Source: Sphingomonas gilva (GTDB lineage Bacteria > Pseudomonadota > Alphaproteobacteria > Sphingomonadales > Sphingomonadaceae). From it: a stretch of DNA of 64,000 bases. Position 1 is the stretch's first letter. Each line of letters begins with the position of its first letter. Positions 18,040-28,091 of the stretch are shown in pieces. Location of the stretch: positions 97,749-161,748 of the forward strand of contig NZ_QWLV01000008.1 of NCBI RefSeq assembly GCF_003515075.1. The letters are read 5' to 3'. The notes beneath the pieces were generated by a model. It was not told where the DNA came from and ran no database searches. It saw only the letters and a list, made by a program, of their open reading frames with translations. The translations under genes and the position numbers were made by a program.

Positions 18040-19067
18040 AGCGCCAGCCGGTCCAGCGCTTGCCGCGTCGCATCGATATCGACCACCAGATCGGCGACCC
18101 GCGCCGTCGCTTGGGGATCGACGGGATCGCAGATGATCGCGGCATAACGGTGCCCGACAAGAGGCGCCATGCGCGCATAGCTGGGATTGAGCAGGTTGCT
18201 CCGGCGCACGGGGGCGAAATCATGCGGAAAGCGCCGCTTGGCGAATTCCAGCACGGCGCCTCCAGACGGCATCCACAGCATGTTGGTCAAACCCGCCCCA
18301 TGGATCGATACGAGCGCTTCCGCTGAACCGAACAGACGGACCTGTTCGGCAAAGGGCAGCGTTTCGGCCGACACGGTTTCGAATCCGCGCCGCGACAGCA
18401 AGGCGACCAGCGCATCCTCATTGGCGACCTTGCGGGCAAAGGCGTCGCGGCGGGTGACATAGATGCGTCTTCTGGCGGGTGTGGAAACGCCGAACCGCGT
18501 CCGCAGATGATCCCGTATCGCGGCAAGATCGGCCGGATCGAACTCGCCCTTGCGCGGCGGAACAGTGACGAAGCGCAAGCGATCGACAATGAAGGTCCCG
18601 CCCGCGGGCAAGGGTTCGATCACCGGGAAATTCATTGCCGCCACGGTTTCGCGCTGCACGTCGGAAATCTTCGGGAAATGCGGCAGCAACAGCACGCAAT
18701 CCGGGTCAGCCGCCCGTGCGCGGATCATCCGCGGTACTGCTTCGGTAATCCAGTGGAAGAAGCCGCGCGACCAGTCCGAATGGGCGATGGTATAGGTCCG
18801 CCCTCCAGGCAATCGCCTCGCTGATCGCAAGATGGTTCCGGCGATAGCGCGCAACCGCGCCTCCCGCTGCCGGTGCGCATATGCATGGATCGAGCCCGGA
18901 ACGAGCATGCCGCGCCGCGCCAGCAAGCCCGACCTCAGGATGCGGACCGGACCGATCTCCCGGGTTTCGAGAGGATGGCATACATAGTCCAGCGGCTCGA
19001 ATTCATCGAGCACCTCGGCGCCGTTCCACGCAATCAGCGCTTGGCGGATCGATTGGGTATCGGTCAT
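18036..19067 (-). CDS. Glycosyltransferase family 61 (DUF563) protein
   Basis: A 343-residue protein starting at ATG 19067, ten bases after the GT2 stop; longer in-frame versions read antisense to that gene. DWSRGFFHWITEAVPRM is the conserved W/H-rich motif of GT61, followed by RRRIYVTRRDAFARKVANED, LPFAEQVRLFGSAEALVSIH and GAGLTNMLWMPSG, the classic C-terminal signature. Bacterial members act in capsule or EPS assembly. It ends in an ATGA overlap with the following GT4. Confidence 0.87.
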   Translation of the reverse strand: MTDTQSIRQALIAWNGAEVLDEFEPLDYVCHPLETREIGPVRILRSGLLARRGMLVPGSIHAYAHRQREARLRAIAGTILRSARRLPGGRTYTIAHSDWSRGFFHWITEAVPRMIRARAADPDCVLLLPHFPKISDVQRETVAAMNFPVIEPLPAGGTFIVDRLRFVTVPPRKGEFDPADLAAIRDHLRTRFGVSTPARRRIYVTRRDAFARKVANEDALVALLSRRGFETVSAETLPFAEQVRLFGSAEALVSIHGAGLTNMLWMPSGGAVLEFAKRRFPHDFAPVRRSNLLNPSYARMAPLVGHRYAAIICDPVDPQATARVADLVVDIDATRQALDRLAL

Positions 19068-19077
19068 TGTCCGGCGA

Positions 19078-20043
19078 TCAACGCAGCATGTCGCCAAGCG
19101 CGCTGCGCATGCCGTGGAAATTGCGATAGCCGCCGGATCGATAGAGATCGAACACCATCGGCAAACGCCGCAGCCGGCCGACCTTCGCCAGCTGCCCGCG
19201 ACGCTGCAGGCTCGCGGCCTCACACTCGAGCTTCGCGATCGCTCGCTCCCCTGCCTTGGCAAATCCGTGATCCGCGAGCCATTGACACTGCTCGGACAAG
19301 CGCTGAGCAACCTCTAGACTCTGCCGTGCACGGCGCTCCCATCGCTCGGCGCCGCTTTGGGTCTGCAGCGCCTTCACCCGGTCGAAGGTACCAATCGGTT
19401 TGACTGAACTGGCCAGCCAGTTCGATTCGTTGTTTCCATGTCGCCGGTAAAGCTGCAATGGTTCGTCGACGAACACGCGGGCGCCCAACGGCGTCAGCAA
19501 TCTGGCGATCCACAGATCGTGGGCCATCGAACTCGAAAGGGGAAGCACTAGCCGAAGGACGTCGCGCCGATGCGCCGTACAGCATCCGGTCGCCATTTTG
19601 CTGACGTCATAGCCGAGGCCGCGAATATTGGCGGATTTGCGAGGTCCGCGGACCGAGAGATCGCCGTTGCAGATGATCTGGTCGCATAGAACGCTGAGCG
19701 TGCGCGGATTTTCTTCAAACGGCCGCAGCATCCGGCTGATCTTGGTAGGCAGCCAGACGTCGTCCTGATCGGACAGGAACAGGATATCGCCCGTACAGCG
19801 GGAAAGCGCCGCGGCGAAATTGTCACGAACTCCCAGCCGTCGGTCGTTGACCTCGATCGATACCTGTATTCCCGATCTTACCGCGAATGCGCTGATGATC
19901 GCCAATGTATCGTCGGTCGAACGATCGTCATTGATGACGATCTCGTCCGGTCGCCGATCCTGCACGGCAAAGCTTTCCAGCTGCTCGGCGATAAACGCGC
20001 CGCCATTGAAAGTTGCCATGGCGATCGAGACGCGAGCGCCCAT
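19078..20043 (-). CDS. Glycosyltransferase family 2
   Basis: A GT-A fold enzyme of 321 residues. MGARVSIAMATFNGGAFIAEQ is the first strand, DEIVINDDRSTDDTL the nucleotide-binding acidic loop, FLSDQDDVWLPTKI the metal-binding D-x-D, and RRHGNNESNW a His/Asn-rich late motif typical of the rhamnosyltransferase-like GT2 branch. Its proximity to rmlACBD fits an L-rhamnosyltransferase, which is inference. The C-terminal third is helical and Arg-rich. Confidence 0.9.
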   Translation of the reverse strand: MGARVSIAMATFNGGAFIAEQLESFAVQDRRPDEIVINDDRSTDDTLAIISAFAVRSGIQVSIEVNDRRLGVRDNFAAALSRCTGDILFLSDQDDVWLPTKISRMLRPFEENPRTLSVLCDQIICNGDLSVRGPRKSANIRGLGYDVSKMATGCCTAHRRDVLRLVLPLSSSMAHDLWIARLLTPLGARVFVDEPLQLYRRHGNNESNWLASSVKPIGTFDRVKALQTQSGAERWERRARQSLEVAQRLSEQCQWLADHGFAKAGERAIAKLECEAASLQRRGQLAKVGRLRRLPMVFDLYRSGGYRNFHGMRSALGDMLR

Positions 20044-20054
20044 CCTTTCGTCCC

Positions 20055-20807
20055 TCAGCCGCGATAAATACCGAGGACACCGAAGGGCGAGATTCTTCTT
20101 CCCACCTTCTGGCGGATGGCCCGCAGTGGCGGAACCTTGGTCCGCGCCACATAGTCTTCGACCGCAGGGCCGTACTTATGGCCTATCGCCTCGAAGCTTC
20201 CAAAACCTTCCTTGAATGGCTGAACCACCTGCTGACGACGCCGGGCCGCCGCCTCATCGGTTTGAAGCGGTTTGCGCGCAATCAACATGCTGTCGCGCCA
20301 CCGCCCGCCCTTCACGCGCAGCGCAACTTCGTCCGTCTCGAAGTAAACTTCGCTTATCTCGAGACCGGCAAGCGCCGCGATGGCGGCCCAACTATCCGGA
20401 TAGTAGCGATAACAATCGACAGGAAACCGATGAACCTGGCCTCCACCTGGAGCGATGATGCAGGTATATCCTCCCGGCACCAGAACCCGCGCGATTTCGC
20501 AAGCCGTAACCCAGAAAAAGGGATTGTGCTCGAATGTCTGACCCGAGATGCAGACGTCGAAACTTGCGTCGGCAATCTCCTCCCATACATAAGGATTGCT
20601 CGGCACAATATCAACGTTTTTGCCGGCCTCAAGGTCCAATCCCGTATAAATTTCCCGGTCATCTTCAACAATTGACCGATATGTATCTTGTTCTCTGTAG
20701 GATTTCGATCCAACCTCGAGAACTCTAGTCTTACCTTCCAACGTCGGGAACTGGCCCCGATAACTACGGAAGAATGACATCATCTTATCAAAACTAGCCG
20801 AGTGCAT
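20055..20807 (-). CDS. SAM-dependent methyltransferase, class I
   Basis: A 250-residue protein. TRVLEVGSKSYREQDTYRS carries the SAM-binding motif I, GLDLEAGKNVDI the motif II acidic residue, and ADASFDVCISGQTFEHN the post-motif. RVLVPGGYTCIIAPGGG and HRFPVDCYRYYPDSW match methyltransferases found in glycan clusters. It lies 11 bases after the next methyltransferase gene on the same strand, so both probably decorate EPS sugars. Local codon use appears somewhat less GC-rich than in neighbouring genes. Confidence 0.85.
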   Translation of the reverse strand: MHSASFDKMMSFFRSYRGQFPTLEGKTRVLEVGSKSYREQDTYRSIVEDDREIYTGLDLEAGKNVDIVPSNPYVWEEIADASFDVCISGQTFEHNPFFWVTACEIARVLVPGGYTCIIAPGGGQVHRFPVDCYRYYPDSWAAIAALAGLEISEVYFETDEVALRVKGGRWRDSMLIARKPLQTDEAAARRRQQVVQPFKEGFGSFEAIGHKYGPAVEDYVARTKVPPLRAIRQKVGRRISPFGVLGIYRG

Positions 20808-20818
20808 TATTTTACCTT

Positions 20819-21610
20819 TCAGCTTCCCGGAGCCCGCAGGCCTCGCTTGAAATGTCCTGTTTCACCTTTGGGCGCACACTTTTCGATCACCGCAACCGCG
20901 CTGAAGAACTGGATTGACCCGATCTGCTCGCGAAACAATTCCGATGTCCCGTGACTGTGGAATCTGCCATTGATCTCGTCGACCAGAGTTTTCAGATACT
21001 CCACCGCCGTGCCCTTCCGGCGATAACCCCCTTCGTGCATTCCAGGCCAATAGGATGTCTGGAGGTCTTCGATGACATAGACGCCTCCGACGGGCATCAG
21101 CGGAAAAAGCGTCTCGAACGATTTGATGACGTGACGGCCGATATGGGAACCATCGTCCAGTACGATATCGACACCGCCCATCTCCTGCACGACGCTTCGT
21201 AGAAAATCGGGGTCGTCTTGCGAACCGATCCTCACCTGGTTGGGGCTTTCGACCCGCGTCGCGACACGAGGGTCAATGTCCACGCCGAAGATCGTCGCGT
21301 CGCTGCCAAGAACGGTTCGCCAGACTTCGAGCGAGCCGCCTTTGTTGACGCCGATTTCCAGCATCCTTACCGGCTTGCCGATCCAGGGCGCGATGATGCG
21401 GTCATAGATCGGCAGGTAGTGCGTCCATTTGTGCGCAATGCGCCCCTTATGATCGTAGAATGCCTGCTCGAAAGGTCCCGGAGATGGGCTGCGAATGGCG
21501 CTGACTTGTTCCTCCGAAAGCGTGAACGGTGCGATCGTACCCTTGTCCAACGACATTCCCAGCCGTCGACGAACGCCTCGTTCCAACCTGACCGCCAAAT
21601 CACGCAACAT
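20819..21610 (-). CDS. CmcI/rhamnosyl O-methyltransferase-like SAM methyltransferase
   Basis: A 263-residue protein. ATG 21610 has GGAG nine bases upstream; a TTG two codons earlier is too close to it. HKWTHYLPIYDRIIAPW then VRMLEIGVNKGGSLEVWR is the start of the cephalosporin-hydroxylase/sugar O-methyltransferase fold, followed by IFGVDIDPR and VDIVLDDGSHIGRHV, where the metal-binding acidic residues lie, then FPLMPVGGVYVIEDLQTSYW. Relatives methylate macrolide or rhamnose hydroxyls, which fits a locus that makes rhamnose. Confidence 0.83.
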   Translation of the reverse strand: MLRDLAVRLERGVRRRLGMSLDKGTIAPFTLSEEQVSAIRSPSPGPFEQAFYDHKGRIAHKWTHYLPIYDRIIAPWIGKPVRMLEIGVNKGGSLEVWRTVLGSDATIFGVDIDPRVATRVESPNQVRIGSQDDPDFLRSVVQEMGGVDIVLDDGSHIGRHVIKSFETLFPLMPVGGVYVIEDLQTSYWPGMHEGGYRRKGTAVEYLKTLVDEINGRFHSHGTSELFREQIGSIQFFSAVAVIEKCAPKGETGHFKRGLRAPGS

Positions 21611-21636
21611 GTTCAAGAGCTCCTATGGCATCGGCC

Positions 21637-23115
21637 TCACTGGACACGAGGCGGGCTTCCCTTAGTCGATGGAGTCCGCCGTGCCAGCGCCTTCGCGGCG
21701 ATCGCTTTGAGATTGTCGGGAGCGTTGCGCCATCCGAACACCATGCCGACCAGCAAGAGAACTGCGAGAATCAGCCAGCGCAGCGGCATCTCATACGGCA
21801 TCAGCACGCCCACGCCGGTCGCCAGAATAACAAGGATCGCGGTTGTTGCGAGGTGCCGCCAAAGCGGGATCAACTGGCCGTTATATTGCATCAGCACCAG
21901 CGGATCGATCGCGGCACGGGCGGACCACGCCAACGCCGCGCCTATTATGCCCAGCTCATTCATTAAAAAATAAAGCGTCGCGAAGTAGAAGGGCAGTTCC
22001 ACGAGCAGCAACTTGGTCACGATGTCCGGTCGCCCACCGCCTTGCACCCGGGACATCGAAACACGCGCAAACGCGTTGGCCCACCACCCGGCGAGGATGA
22101 TGTGAGCGATGGGTTCGGCGCGGGCGCCCAGTTCGTCACCAATCCAAATCCGCAGAAACGGCCCGATCATAACAATGCACGCGAGGGTGAACGGCGTCAT
22201 CAACACCAGGGTGACTTCGATCGCATTGCGCTCGAGAGCATCGCGCCGGTCAGGCGGGATCGACGCAAAGCGCGGGAAGATCGCCGACGACAACGCATCG
22301 GGCAACAGCTTGGTACGCGATACGAGGTTGAACGGCACGGTATATAGCGAGACAGCAGCGGCGCCCAGCCACGACCCAATTAGCAAGCGATCGAATGAGG
22401 CAGCTAGTGGTGTCAAGATGGTCGTTACAGACATCCAGCCGCCGAACCGCAGTAACTGGCCAGCTCTAGCCCAACTTGGCCGATGAGGTGGACCAAGCGG
22501 CACCGCCTTGCGGGTTTGAAGGAACTGAACTGCCGCCGCCGCTATCCGGCAGACCAACGATGCGGCGATCAGCAAATCGAGCCTTGGTGCAATGAAATAG
22601 GCCACAGCCAGCGGCAATAGCGCCATCGCGATCGAACTGCTTGAGGACACGATATTCGCCTGCAGGAAGCGCTCGCGCCCCTTCATGGCGCCCATCGAGA
22701 CGCTGTTCAGCATTCCCACGCCTACTGCGAGCGAAAGCCATGGAATTGCATCGGCAATTTCTGCTTTCACCTCCGGTGAGACTTTATCCAAGGTATCGAA
22801 ATAGAAATGGGCACCGAGATATAGGGCTATGGTCCCAACAATTCCTGCGACGCAGTTCAGCCAAAGGGCCGTCCAGAAAATATCGCTGCGCTCACTGGCG
22901 CTGCCATCTCGAAGCATGGCAATGCGCTGCTGCAGGGATGGCCCCATGCCCAGTTCGAGAAACCCCAGATAGCCGAGCAGCAGCCAGCCGATCGAAAGCA
23001 CGCCGTATCGCTCCAGGCCGACCACGTGCAAATACGCCGGCACCGTCACGATCGAAACAAACAGGGGCAGGACTTTGCCCACCAAATTGTAGGCCGTATT
23101 TTTAGCGATACTCAC
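21637..23115 (-). CDS. Wzx-type oligosaccharide flippase
   Basis: A 492-residue polytopic membrane protein of the MATE/MOP superfamily, with about 12-14 hydrophobic helices. The N-terminus AKNTAYNLVGKVLPLFVSIV and LGLGMGPSLQQRIAM-like region (FLELGMGPSLQQRIAML) match polysaccharide flippases, which carry lipid-linked repeats across the inner membrane. It is the only flippase seen and therefore pairs with a Wzy-type polymerase (3901 or 8684) in a Wzx/Wzy-dependent route. The basic C-terminal tail ends ARRTPSTKGSPPRVQ. Confidence 0.88.
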   Translation of the reverse strand: MSIAKNTAYNLVGKVLPLFVSIVTVPAYLHVVGLERYGVLSIGWLLLGYLGFLELGMGPSLQQRIAMLRDGSASERSDIFWTALWLNCVAGIVGTIALYLGAHFYFDTLDKVSPEVKAEIADAIPWLSLAVGVGMLNSVSMGAMKGRERFLQANIVSSSSSIAMALLPLAVAYFIAPRLDLLIAASLVCRIAAAAVQFLQTRKAVPLGPPHRPSWARAGQLLRFGGWMSVTTILTPLAASFDRLLIGSWLGAAAVSLYTVPFNLVSRTKLLPDALSSAIFPRFASIPPDRRDALERNAIEVTLVLMTPFTLACIVMIGPFLRIWIGDELGARAEPIAHIILAGWWANAFARVSMSRVQGGGRPDIVTKLLLVELPFYFATLYFLMNELGIIGAALAWSARAAIDPLVLMQYNGQLIPLWRHLATTAILVILATGVGVLMPYEMPLRWLILAVLLLVGMVFGWRNAPDNLKAIAAKALARRTPSTKGSPPRVQ

Positions 23116-23178
23116 CCGGCAGGCCTATCGATGCTGTGGCACGGTCCCTACGCGGGGAGATCGGCAGCGTCCAGCCTG

Positions 23179-23994
23179 CTATAGCCCGTCAGTTGCTCGT
23201 CCCACCGCCACGAAGTGCGGATTGTCATACCCCCGCTCGCGCTTGCCATAGGTCAAGGGCAATCCATCGAGCGTGAGCACCTCCCCCCCGGCGGCGCGGA
23301 GAACCGCATGACCGGCCGCCGTGTCCCACTCCATCGTCCGGCCAAGCCGGGGATAAAGGTCCGCCTTCCCTTCCGCCACCAGGCAGAATTTGAGCGACGA
23401 ACCGGCCGATACCAGATCGGAGATGGTGAAACGGGCGAGATAGGCGTCGGTCTCGGGCGTGCGGTGCGAGCGCGAGGCGACCGCGACCAGCCCCGCGGCC
23501 GGCGGTTGGCGTGCCGCGATCGGTTGGCGGCGCAGATCGCCATCCCGTTCGGCATCGATCCGTGCGCGCCACGCCCCGGTGCCGATATCGCCCGCCCATA
23601 ATCTGCCCAGCGCAGGAGCATAAACCACGCCACGCACCGGCACGCCTTCGTCGACAATGGCGATGTTGACCGTGAACTCGTCGCGCCCCGCGACGAACTC
23701 GCGCGTACCATCGAGCGGATCGACCAGAACGAAAGTCGATCCGGTTTGCGGAACCCGTCCGGCCGCCGCCTCCTCCTCGGCGATCACCGGCAGGGCCGGA
23801 TCGAGCGCGCGCAGCCCGGCGAGGATGATCGCCTCGGCCGCCCGATCGGCTTCGGTGACGGGTGACGCATCGGCCTTGGTCGATATCGCGCAGGGGCCGC
23901 GGTAAAACGGCATGATCGCCTGGCCCGCGGCGACGGCAAGCCGCACCAGATCGTCCAGCGCGGGAAGCCGGCTCGTCAAATCACCGGGCTCCAT
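23179..23994 (-). CDS. cysQ: 3'(2'),5'-bisphosphate nucleotidase
   Basis: Hydrolyses PAP (the by-product of PAPS use) to AMP. The 271-residue protein has the inositol-monophosphatase-fold metal motifs [28 protein letters not shown] and, late, [17 protein letters not shown]. The start at ATG 23994 overlaps the cysNC stop by 19 bases, tying PAP removal to PAPS synthesis. PAP inhibits sulfotransferases, so this fits the sulfotransferase at 12479. Confidence 0.93.
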   Translation of the reverse strand: MEPGDLTSRLPALDDLVRLAVAAGQAIMPFYRGPCAISTKADASPVTEADRAAEAIILAGLRALDPALPVIAEEEAAAGRVPQTGSTFVLVDPLDGTREFVAGRDEFTVNIAIVDEGVPVRGVVYAPALGRLWAGDIGTGAWRARIDAERDGDLRRQPIAARQPPAAGLVAVASRSHRTPETDAYLARFTISDLVSAGSSLKFCLVAEGKADLYPRLGRTMEWDTAAGHAVLRAAGGEVLTLDGLPLTYGKRERGYDNPHFVAVGRATDGL

Positions 23995-25895
23995 GCGTCC
24001 AGGACGTTATCCACGATCGCCTCGGCGGCGTCTTCGGGCGACATCCGCGTGGTGTCGATTCGAATGTCCGGCGTCTCGGGCGCCTCATAGGGGCTGTCGA
24101 TGCCGGTGAAGTTGGCCAGCTTCCCGGCGCGCGCCTTGGCGTAGAGCCCCTTCACGTCGCGCGCTTCCGCCACCTCCAGCGGCGTGTCGATGAAGATCTC
24201 GACGAACTCGCCTTCGGGCAGCATCCGCCGCACCATCTCGCGCTCGGCGCGGAACGGGCTGATGAAGGCGGTCAGCACAATCAGCCCGGCGTCGGTCATC
24301 AGCTTCGCCACCTCGCCCACGCGGCGGATATTCTCCACCCGGTCGGCATCGGTGAAGCCGAGATCGCGGTTGAGGCCGTGGCGGACATTGTCGCCGTCGA
24401 GCAGGAAGCTGTGCCGCCCCAGCGCGTGCAGCTTCTTTTCGACCAGGTTGGCGATGGTCGACTTGCCCGATCCTGAAAGCCCGGTGAACCACAGGAGCCG
24501 CGGCCGCTGGTTCTTCTGCCGCGCATGCGCCTCGCGATCGATGTCGATCGCCTGCCAATGGATGTTGTGCGCGCGCCTGAGCGCGAAATGGATCATCCCC
24601 GCGCCGACGGTCGCGTTGGTCAGCCGGTCGATCAGGATGAAGCCGCCCAGATCGGCGCTCTCGGCATAGGGCGCGAAGGGGATCGCGCGGTCGGTCGACA
24701 GGTTAACCACGCCGATCGCGTTCAGCCCCAGGCACTTGCTCGGCAGGTGCGCCTGGGTGTTGACGTCGATCTCGTATTTGGGCTCGGTGATCGAGGCGGG
24801 CACGGTCACGGCGCTGATCTTCATCAGATAGGGCCGGCCCGGGAACATGCTCTCCTCGGCCATCCAGACCAAGGTCGCCTCGAACTGATCGGCGACTTCG
24901 AGCGGCATGTCGGCGGCGCAGATCACGTCGCCGCGCGAGCAGTCGATCTCGTCGGCGAGGGTGATCGTGACCGATTGCCCGGCCACCGCCTCGTCCAGAT
25001 CGCCGCCCATCGTGACGATCCGCTCGATGCTCGAGGTCTTGCCCGACGGCAGCACGCGCACCGCGTCGCCCGGCCGCACCCGCCCGCTCGCAATCAGCCC
25101 GGAAAAGCCGCGGAAATCGAGGTTGGGCCGATTGACCCACTGCACCGCCATGCGGAACGGCGCGGCCGCCAGTCGGTCCGCCTCGACCGGCACCTCCTCC
25201 AGATGCCCGATCAGCGAAGGCCCGGCATACCAGGGCGTGTTCGCCGAAGCGCCGGTGATATTGTCCCCCGCCACGCCGGAAATCGGAATGGCGGTGAAAT
25301 CCTCGATGCCGATCGCTTGGGCGAAGCCGCGATAATCGGCGACGATCGCGTCGAACGCGCCTTGATCGTAATCGACCAGGTCCATCTTGTTCACCGCCAG
25401 CACGATCTGGCGGATGCCGAGCAGGTGGACCAGCGTCGAATGGCGCCGTGTCTGGGTCAGCACGCCCTTGCGCGCATCGATCAGGATCACGGCGAGGTCG
25501 GCGGTCGATGCGCCGGTCACCATGTTGCGGGTGTACTGCTCGTGGCCCGGCGTGTCGGCGACGATGAACTTGCGCTTCTCGGTCGCGAAGAAGCGATAGG
25601 CGACGTCGATGGTGATGCCCTGCTCGCGCTCGGCGGCAAGGCCGTCGACCAAGAGCGCGAAGTCGATCTCCCCGCCGCGCGTGCCGACAGCCTTCGAATC
25701 GGCGGTGAGGCTGGCGAGCTGGTCCTCGAAGATCATCTTCGAATCGTAGAGCAGCCGGCCGATCAGCGTGGACTTGCCGTCGTCGACCGATCCGCAGGTG
25801 ATGAAGCGCAGCATCGACTTGGCTTCATGGCCGGCGAGATACGCTTCGATATCCTCGGCGATCAGCGCGTCGGTAGCATAGGCGGGATCGATCAT
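23976..25895 (-). CDS. cysNC: Bifunctional sulfate adenylyltransferase subunit 1 / adenylylsulfate kinase
   Basis: A 639-residue fusion. The N-terminal two thirds is a GTPase-type Cys[20 protein letters not shown] (P-loop), [12 protein letters not shown] (G3) and NKMDLVD (G4), which drives ATP sulfurylase with CysD. The last 190 residues are APS kinase (CysC): [47 protein letters not shown] and the late [15 protein letters not shown]. The product is PAPS. It is separated from cysD by a 199-base spacer with REP-like palindromes, which is unusual for a cysDN pair. Confidence 0.96.
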   Translation of the reverse strand: MIDPAYATDALIAEDIEAYLAGHEAKSMLRFITCGSVDDGKSTLIGRLLYDSKMIFEDQLASLTADSKAVGTRGGEIDFALLVDGLAAEREQGITIDVAYRFFATEKRKFIVADTPGHEQYTRNMVTGASTADLAVILIDARKGVLTQTRRHSTLVHLLGIRQIVLAVNKMDLVDYDQGAFDAIVADYRGFAQAIGIEDFTAIPISGVAGDNITGASANTPWYAGPSLIGHLEEVPVEADRLAAAPFRMAVQWVNRPNLDFRGFSGLIASGRVRPGDAVRVLPSGKTSSIERIVTMGGDLDEAVAGQSVTITLADEIDCSRGDVICAADMPLEVADQFEATLVWMAEESMFPGRPYLMKISAVTVPASITEPKYEIDVNTQAHLPSKCLGLNAIGVVNLSTDRAIPFAPYAESADLGGFILIDRLTNATVGAGMIHFALRRAHNIHWQAIDIDREAHARQKNQRPRLLWFTGLSGSGKSTIANLVEKKLHALGRHSFLLDGDNVRHGLNRDLGFTDADRVENIRRVGEVAKLMTDAGLIVLTAFISPFRAEREMVRRMLPEGEFVEIFIDTPLEVAEARDVKGLYAKARAGKLANFTGIDSPYEAPETPDIRIDTTRMSPEDAAEAIVDNVLDAWSPVI

Positions 25896-25924
25896 GATGA
25901 AGCCCCACCACTAAACATCTCGTC

Positions 25925-26056
25925 ATGCCGGATTTGTTCCGGCATCCATCGCGCCGCAAGCCCGACGCCTTGGGGCGGGATGCAGGTGGCGCCGCTCGCA
26001 TTCGTGCCATGAGCGCCGCGCCTGTGGAGAAATGGACCCCGGAACAAGTCCGGGGT
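25925..26056. repeat. Pair of REP-like palindromes in the cysD-cysNC spacer
   Basis: Two hairpins lie in the 199-base spacer: ATGCCGGA-TTTGT-TCCGGCAT at 25925-25945 and ACCCCGGA-ACAAG-TCCGGGGT at 26036-26056, each with 8-base arms and a 5-base loop. The second matches a copy at 59783-59801. Such CCGGA-N5-TCCGG units are common dispersed intergenic repeats in alphaproteobacteria. The 80 bases between hold no open frame I can support. Confidence 0.8.
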
Positions 26057-26094
26057 GACGAAAGAAGAGAAGTGGTTGCGGAGCATCGCGCCCA

Positions 26095-26991
26095 TCAAAA
26101 ATACCCCTCCTGCTTCTTCTTCTCCATGCTCGCCGCCTGGTCATGGTCGATCGCGCGGCCCTGGCGCTCGCTGGTGGTGGTCAGCAGCATCTCCTGGATC
26201 ACGTCGGTAAGCGTCGCCGCGTCGCTCTCGACCGCGCCGGTCAGCGGATAGCAGCCGAGCGTGCGGAAGCGGATCGAACGCTCGACGGGAACCTCGCCTT
26301 CGCGCAGCGGAAAGCGCTCGTCATCGACCATCAGGATCAGCCCGTCGCGCTCCACCGTCGGCCGCGGCGCGGCGAAATAGAGCGGGACGATCTCGATCCC
26401 CTCGCGCCGGATATATTGCCAGATGTCGAGCTCGGTCCAGTTGCTGATCGGGAAGACACGGATGCTCTCGCCCTTGGCCTTGCGCGCATTGTACAGCCGC
26501 CACAGCTCGGGCCGCTGGTTCTTGGGGTCCCAGCGGTGGTTGGCGGAGCGGAAGCTGAACACGCGCTCCTTCGCCCGGCTCTTCTCCTCGTCGCGCCGCG
26601 CGCCGCCGAACGCCGCGTCGAAGCCGTATTTGTCGAGCGCCTGCTTGAGTCCCTCGGTCTTCCACATGTCGGTGTGGAGGCTGCCGTGATCGAACGGATT
26701 GATTCCCTGGCGCTCGGCGTCGGGGTTGCGATGGACGATCAGCTCCATCCCCGCCTCGGCGGCCGCCCGGTCGCGCAGCTCGTACATAGCGCGGAACTTC
26801 CATGTCGTATCGACATGCATCAGCGGGAATGGCGGCGGCGAGGGATGGAAGGCCTTCTTCGCCAGGTGGAGCATCACCGCCGAATCCTTGCCGATCGAAT
26901 AGAGCATCACCGGCTTCCCCGCCTCGGCGGCGACCTCGCGCAGGATGTGGATGCTCTCGGCTTCGAGGCGGTCGAGATGGGTCAGGGACAT
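26095..26991 (-). CDS. cysD: Sulfate adenylyltransferase subunit 2
   Basis: The catalytic PP-loop ATPase subunit of ATP sulfurylase (298 aa), making APS with CysN. ATG 26991 starts [20 protein letters not shown], the conserved N-terminus. [21 protein letters not shown] is the PP-loop, followed by [40 protein letters not shown] and [21 protein letters not shown]. The sulfate-activation genes here are on the same strand as the nearby EPS genes. No reductase gene (cysH, cysI) accompanies them, which favours PAPS for sulfation rather than only cysteine synthesis. Confidence 0.96.
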   Translation of the reverse strand: MSLTHLDRLEAESIHILREVAAEAGKPVMLYSIGKDSAVMLHLAKKAFHPSPPPFPLMHVDTTWKFRAMYELRDRAAAEAGMELIVHRNPDAERQGINPFDHGSLHTDMWKTEGLKQALDKYGFDAAFGGARRDEEKSRAKERVFSFRSANHRWDPKNQRPELWRLYNARKAKGESIRVFPISNWTELDIWQYIRREGIEIVPLYFAAPRPTVERDGLILMVDDERFPLREGEVPVERSIRFRTLGCYPLTGAVESDAATLTDVIQEMLLTTTSERQGRAIDHDQAASMEKKKQEGYF

Positions 26992-27116
26992 GAGGTGATG
27001 CAATCTAGGTGGGGGAATAGGAATTCTGCAGCGGCGACTTCGCATGCCAATGTGCGATGCCCCTCCATTCGATGCGACCAAAATTTTCTTTTGTGGGGTA
27101 CGGGATGAGCGCGCCG

Positions 27117-28025
27117 CTATGCGCTGAGGTCCCGGCGATCACGCACCGCTATCCGGTTGTTGCGGTCGAGCACATCTATGGTGAAACCGCGCTGGATGAG
27201 GATATCGCTGATATCGTCTTCCTTGGCTTCGAATATGATCCCTCGGCATTTGTCGATGGTCGCCGCCGCACCTGCCATCGCCAGGCGTTCCGCGCCCTCG
27301 AGATCGATCTTCAACAGATTGATCGTCTCGATGCCTGCGGTAGCTTCATCCAACGTCGTCGTCGTCACGTCGATTCGTTCGCCGGCGCCGTCACGATGAG
27401 CGATGCTGGCTGAACCGAACAGACGCGTCGGTACAATCGCGCTGACGATTCTTCCCGCAGTATCGGCCAAAGCCCGTTCCACCACCTCGACATTATCGAG
27501 ATCGTTCAATGCGACGTTCCTGCGCAGGCAGGAGGCGGTAGAAGGAATCATCTCGATGGCCACCACACGACCGCTCTCGCCCACCAAGTGCGCGGCCAAC
27601 ACGGTGAAGACTCCGTTGTTGGCGCCCGCATCTACGAAAACGTCACCTTTCGACAGAGATCGTCTGATGATTTCAAGAACATGTCGTTCCCGCGACGGCA
27701 AGATATGGTAAAGATCGTCACTATCCGCTCGTACAAAGAAAACGCCGATCCCCTTGGCCCTTAGCGTTGCGTTCCAGGACAGCATGGGGCGCTTCCAGCC
27801 ATTGAGTCCGCCCGCACTTGTCAAGGGTGAGGCAGCGATCGAGGCAAGCCAGCGTCCAGCGCTGCCTTTGCCGACCGGCTTCGTTTCAATCGCGACGAAA
27901 GCCCATTGCCAAAGGCGTCGAACATAAAGTCTCGGAGCATGAATCACCGTCTTGGCCGGAGCGGGCAAACGGCCGATCAGGCGGCGAACCGGCTTAGGAA
28001 CAAGCCCTCGTAGACTCAAATCCAT
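27117..28025 (-). CDS. FkbM-family SAM methyltransferase
   Basis: A 302-residue protein; ATG 28025 has AAGGGGG about five bases upstream. The catalytic domain starts near residue 115 with [21 protein letters not shown] (SAM motif I), [19 protein letters not shown] (motif II) and [16 protein letters not shown], the FkbM signature. The first 110 residues are basic and partly amphipathic and are not part of the core. FkbM enzymes O-methylate sugars or polyketides. With the two genes at 20.1-21.6 kb, this makes three methyltransferases around the EPS genes. Confidence 0.85.
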   Translation of the reverse strand: MDLSLRGLVPKPVRRLIGRLPAPAKTVIHAPRLYVRRLWQWAFVAIETKPVGKGSAGRWLASIAASPLTSAGGLNGWKRPMLSWNATLRAKGIGVFFVRADSDDLYHILPSRERHVLEIIRRSLSKGDVFVDAGANNGVFTVLAAHLVGESGRVVAIEMIPSTASCLRRNVALNDLDNVEVVERALADTAGRIVSAIVPTRLFGSASIAHRDGAGERIDVTTTTLDEATAGIETINLLKIDLEGAERLAMAGAAATIDKCRGIIFEAKEDDISDILIQRGFTIDVLDRNNRIAVRDRRDLSA

Positions 28026-28091
28026 GAAGCCCCCTTCGCGTTCCACTTAGCATGCCGCCAAACATTGGCACAATGCGACGTTGCCTTCCAT

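Noticed and set aside
23179..26991. cysQ-cysNC-cysD as a plain cysteine-synthesis operon unrelated to EPS
   Set aside because: Cannot be excluded, but absence of sulfite or PAPS reductase genes nearby, the APS-kinase fusion, and a sulfotransferase in the adjoining cluster favour sulfation.
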